Source: Epiperipatus broadwayi
Taxonomy: Eukaryota; Onychophora; Udeonychophora; Euonychophora; Peripatidae
Length of the DNA: 64,000 nucleotides
Direction: 5' to 3'
Assembly: GCA_028023455.1 (NCBI GenBank)
Contig: JAQFVV010006310.1
Span: 1,862,001-1,926,000 of the forward strand
How positions within the stretch are numbered: position 1 is the stretch's first letter; each line of letters opens with the position of its first letter. The notes below the pieces were generated by a model. It was not told the origin of the DNA and made no database searches. It was given only the letters and a program-made list of their open reading frames with translations. Shown piece by piece: positions 61,823 to 64,000 of the stretch. The position numbers and the translations under genes were made by a program.

Positions 61823-62064
61823 CAATATTTTTACTTGTATTCTACTATAACAAATCCAACACTCGCTCGAACTTTATATCTTATTGCTTTACTTCGTAAA
61901 CTGGCTTCTGCTGACAAAGTTTATTTATCATATTTATTATTATATTAACAAAAAATATTAAATCCGCATATATTCACACATACGTATAAAATATTTTAAA
62001 TCGCATTGAAATATAAAAGTTTTAAAAACAAATTCAACCGAAAAAGAGTAATGGCGACTTAAAA

Positions 62065-62325
62065 ATGCTACGATTATTATTAAACCAGTCGGCATATAGT
62101 AAAGCAATGAAAGGCACCTGTCATTTGAAAAATCGTTCTCACTTTCTTGCACTTGTCGTTTCGTTCTTCCGATTTTTCTTTAAGTGGGGCAAATGGCAGC
62201 CAGATGGAATAGGAGGATGTTTTTGCCCTAGACTCCCACTCGCCATCAATCAGCATCGCGGTTATACAAACGATACATAAGAAGGAGGAAAATGAAAAGT
62301 ACAGCAAATATCCCACACTCCAACT
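62065..62325 (-). other. GC-richer block with open frames on both strands
   Basis: About 260 bases of near-balanced composition. The minus-strand frame begins with a hydrophobic stretch (YLLYFSFSSFLCIVCITAML) but only with GTG, not ATG. A pyrimidine-rich run ending in AG lies just upstream, and AAA|GTGAGA near 62143-62137 would make a fair splice donor, so an internal exon is conceivable. The plus strand has a 71-codon ATG frame over the same bases. No homology recognised and no partner exon seen. Confidence 0.25.
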
Positions 62326-62329
62326 TTTT

Positions 62330-62630
62330 ATAAAAAAAAAAAATGCAACTTTAGATCAGCAAATTCGAGGTCACAGTACTCGAGTAACGAGGATATAAAT
62401 AGAAAAAAAAACCTACAATCCAGAAGTAAAGAGCACAGCAAACTTTTTGTAAAAACTTTAATTCATGGATTAAATTTATTTGTAGTTATATTTATAAAAT
62501 TGCGTCCACTAGATTAAAACTTGGTTTTTAAAATTAGATTTCTCAGTTTAGAAAATTGTGAATCTTTCAAACTGTGTTGGTGTAAAAGATCTTCAATAAA
62601 TAAATAAGAGTGGTTTTATTGCTCGCCTTT
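62330..62630. other. AT-rich DNA, nothing recognised
   Basis: No coding or repeat structure was recognised. Confidence 0.3.
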
Positions 62631-62639
62631 ATTACTCGA

Positions 62640-62740
62640 AGTTAATAAGAAGTTCGTGAGCCGGAAGTCCATAATTAGGAGCGACCCGTCGTCTTTAAAA
62701 TTCTGTCACTCTGCTATTGCACCAAATCACGTAGTGTTGT
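62640..62740 (-). repeat. Family C copy
   Basis: CTGTCACTCTGCTATTGCAC near 62703 is the complement of the GTGCAATAGcagAGTGaCAG core. Confidence 0.65.
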
Positions 62741-62744
62741 GAAA

Positions 62745-63428
62745 TATTTTAACAAACATAAGTGTTATTATTTTTTAAACATGATATAGTAGTTGATAAA
62801 GTAAACTTCGCCGCCGATCTCGTCATAAACATTAAATAATTAACTTTCCTAATACCGAGAAAGAATGAATACTAATTTGTACGAGTTTTAAAAGAAACAC
62901 TTTATCAGGAAAGCTTTTAATAAACTTTATAAAGTTACATAGAAAAGACATAACTTTAGAACGTTTTATCTCAAATTTCTATCAATATTTTTATTAGATG
63001 ATCAAAGTATAAAAACTTTAGAAGAAACATGACTTCAGTCTGTATACATTCATGATCCCAGCGCATAAACCAGGAAATACCTATTTACTACCTGACTAAT
63101 TTGAGCTTTTAAAAGATTTAATTTTTTTTAGAAGTTTAAAGATTATTTCAATTATTTTGAAAGATATTTTTAATAATATTTATAAATATATATTAGCTGT
63201 TAATTATATCACGTAAAGTAAGCCTTTTTTAATGTGTACTTATTGTTTTTAATATTTTAGTGCTATTTTAGTTATGTCTAAAATTAATTTTAATAATAAT
63301 TATGCTAAAAATACTTATTTTGCTACAAAATTTATTTAAACTGAATATCATATATATATTAAAGTGTGAAATGGTTAATAATAATACATAAAAAACATAA
63401 GATAAACAAGAAAAGTTCTTTATTCTAT
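62745..63428. other. AT-rich DNA, nothing recognised
   Basis: No coding or repeat structure was recognised. Confidence 0.3.
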
Positions 63429-63481
63429 AGCTATCTATAATAAGCTTAAGTAATCAGCGATTACCAAAAGATAATCCTCAG

Positions 63482-63524
63482 TCCCAGATTATGTTTTGGC
63501 TTTTGTGTTTATCAAGACATGGGA
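63482..63524 (-). ncRNA. Decayed family A hammerhead
   Basis: TCCCA/TGGGA at the ends pair. The minus-strand core is TTGATAA and the GAAAC box is AAAAC. Presumed inactive. Confidence 0.45.
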
Positions 63525-63864
63525 TTCAAAGCTGTAATTAATGCAGTTATAAAGTATATATCTAGTAACCATATTTAAACTCCAGTTTAAAATTTAAAAC
63601 TTAAGATCATAAACCCAAGACAATCAACTTGACATTAATATAGATATGATTCTGGGCCAGTAACTATATGCTTTAGTAACTTCGGTTTTTCTTTAACTGT
63701 AGATATCTTTTTTTTTCTTGAGGGAATAAATGTTATTAGTAACAAATCGCTGGATTGTTTAGCTCCTGCAGTAGATGAGAGGACAAGAATAGTTGTCTTT
63801 TCGATTGCCATTCGTAATAACCTTGAGTAATCAGTGATAATTAAATAATAGTGCATTTAAATAT

Positions 63865-63915
63865 CTTTCCTAGACTGGTTTCTAACCTTTTTTTGTTATC
63901 AATGAGGTTTAGGAT
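63865..63915 (-). ncRNA. Decayed family A hammerhead
   Basis: Minus strand: TTGATAA (63902-63896), a decayed stem II, GAAAC (63882-63878), a CA loop and GTC. Stem I is largely lost. Confidence 0.5.
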
Positions 63916-64000
63916 TCAAAACTGAAAGGAATTTATGTATCTAGCAGCCACCTTTAACTTCATTTCATTATTCAAACTAAAAATCTAAAATTCAAAACAC

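Larger units (their letters stand above)
63433..64000 (-). mobile_element. Diverged tandem copies of family A, cut by window end
   Basis: Two head-to-tail antisense units: AAGTAATCAGCGATTACC near 63450 returns as GAGTAATCAGTGATAATT about 370 bp later, and each is followed by a decayed hammerhead. After the second comes ATCTAGCAGCCACCTTTAAC, the family A middle section (compare CCAGCAGCCACCTTTTATC). The second unit runs off the window. Confidence 0.65.

Overview
The window is strongly AT-rich (roughly three quarters A+T by eye), full of (AT)n and homopolymer tracts, and has no convincing host gene on either strand: the open frames are short, A/T-driven, mutually overlapping, or pieces of mobile elements. 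Degenerate non-LTR retrotransposons, a Tc1/mariner transposase relic, a hAT-type non-autonomous element and tRNA-derived SINEs point to intergenic or intronic DNA of an invertebrate animal. I cannot name the phylum. No rRNA, CRISPR, operon or other prokaryotic feature is visible.

Layout. 1-3000: AT-rich DNA with a 60-bp tandem duplication. 3010-5400: LINE relic, split by a 484-bp foldback insertion with 11-bp target duplications. 10.8-17.9 kb: tRNA-derived SINEs, a tandem triplet of a second SINE-like family, a hammerhead-like motif at 14.56 kb and two foldbacks. 19.5-25.7 kb: two foldback copies of a hammerhead-bearing family (family A), dispersed repeats and a second LINE type. 26.8-34.97 kb: reverse-oriented tandem SINE units and two large foldbacks of another hammerhead-bearing family (family B). 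38-43 kb: a foldback/tandem cluster of family A and a 520-bp foldback. 43.7-49.6 kb: half copies of family B, a hAT-like element with perfect 8-bp duplications, the mariner relic and a less AT-rich island. 52.4-53.6 kb: a LINE whose 5' piece is inverted. 55-57 kb: a tRNA-Gly SINE with 17-bp duplications and a LINE carrying a 366-bp family A insertion. 59.5-60.4 kb: LINE endonuclease region. 60.5-64 kb: more SINE units and a diverged tandem copy of family A that runs off the window.

Main result. At least two unrelated repeat families carry type I hammerhead-ribozyme-like folds (CTGATGA, stem II, GAAA, a 2-bp stem III, and stem I in the right order). About fourteen sites can be seen in 64 kb, in varying states of decay. 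In family A, paired bases have changed together between copies. Three family A copies have matching ends and target duplications of 9, 13 and 10 bp, and one locus is a head-to-tail repeat of about 448 bp. This resembles the animal retrozymes and the hammerhead-carrying SINE-like elements described in other animals. Family B may also carry pol III box A/B-like motifs downstream of its hammerhead. Nothing here encodes the reverse transcriptase these elements would need except the decayed LINEs, so any mobilising partner is an inference.
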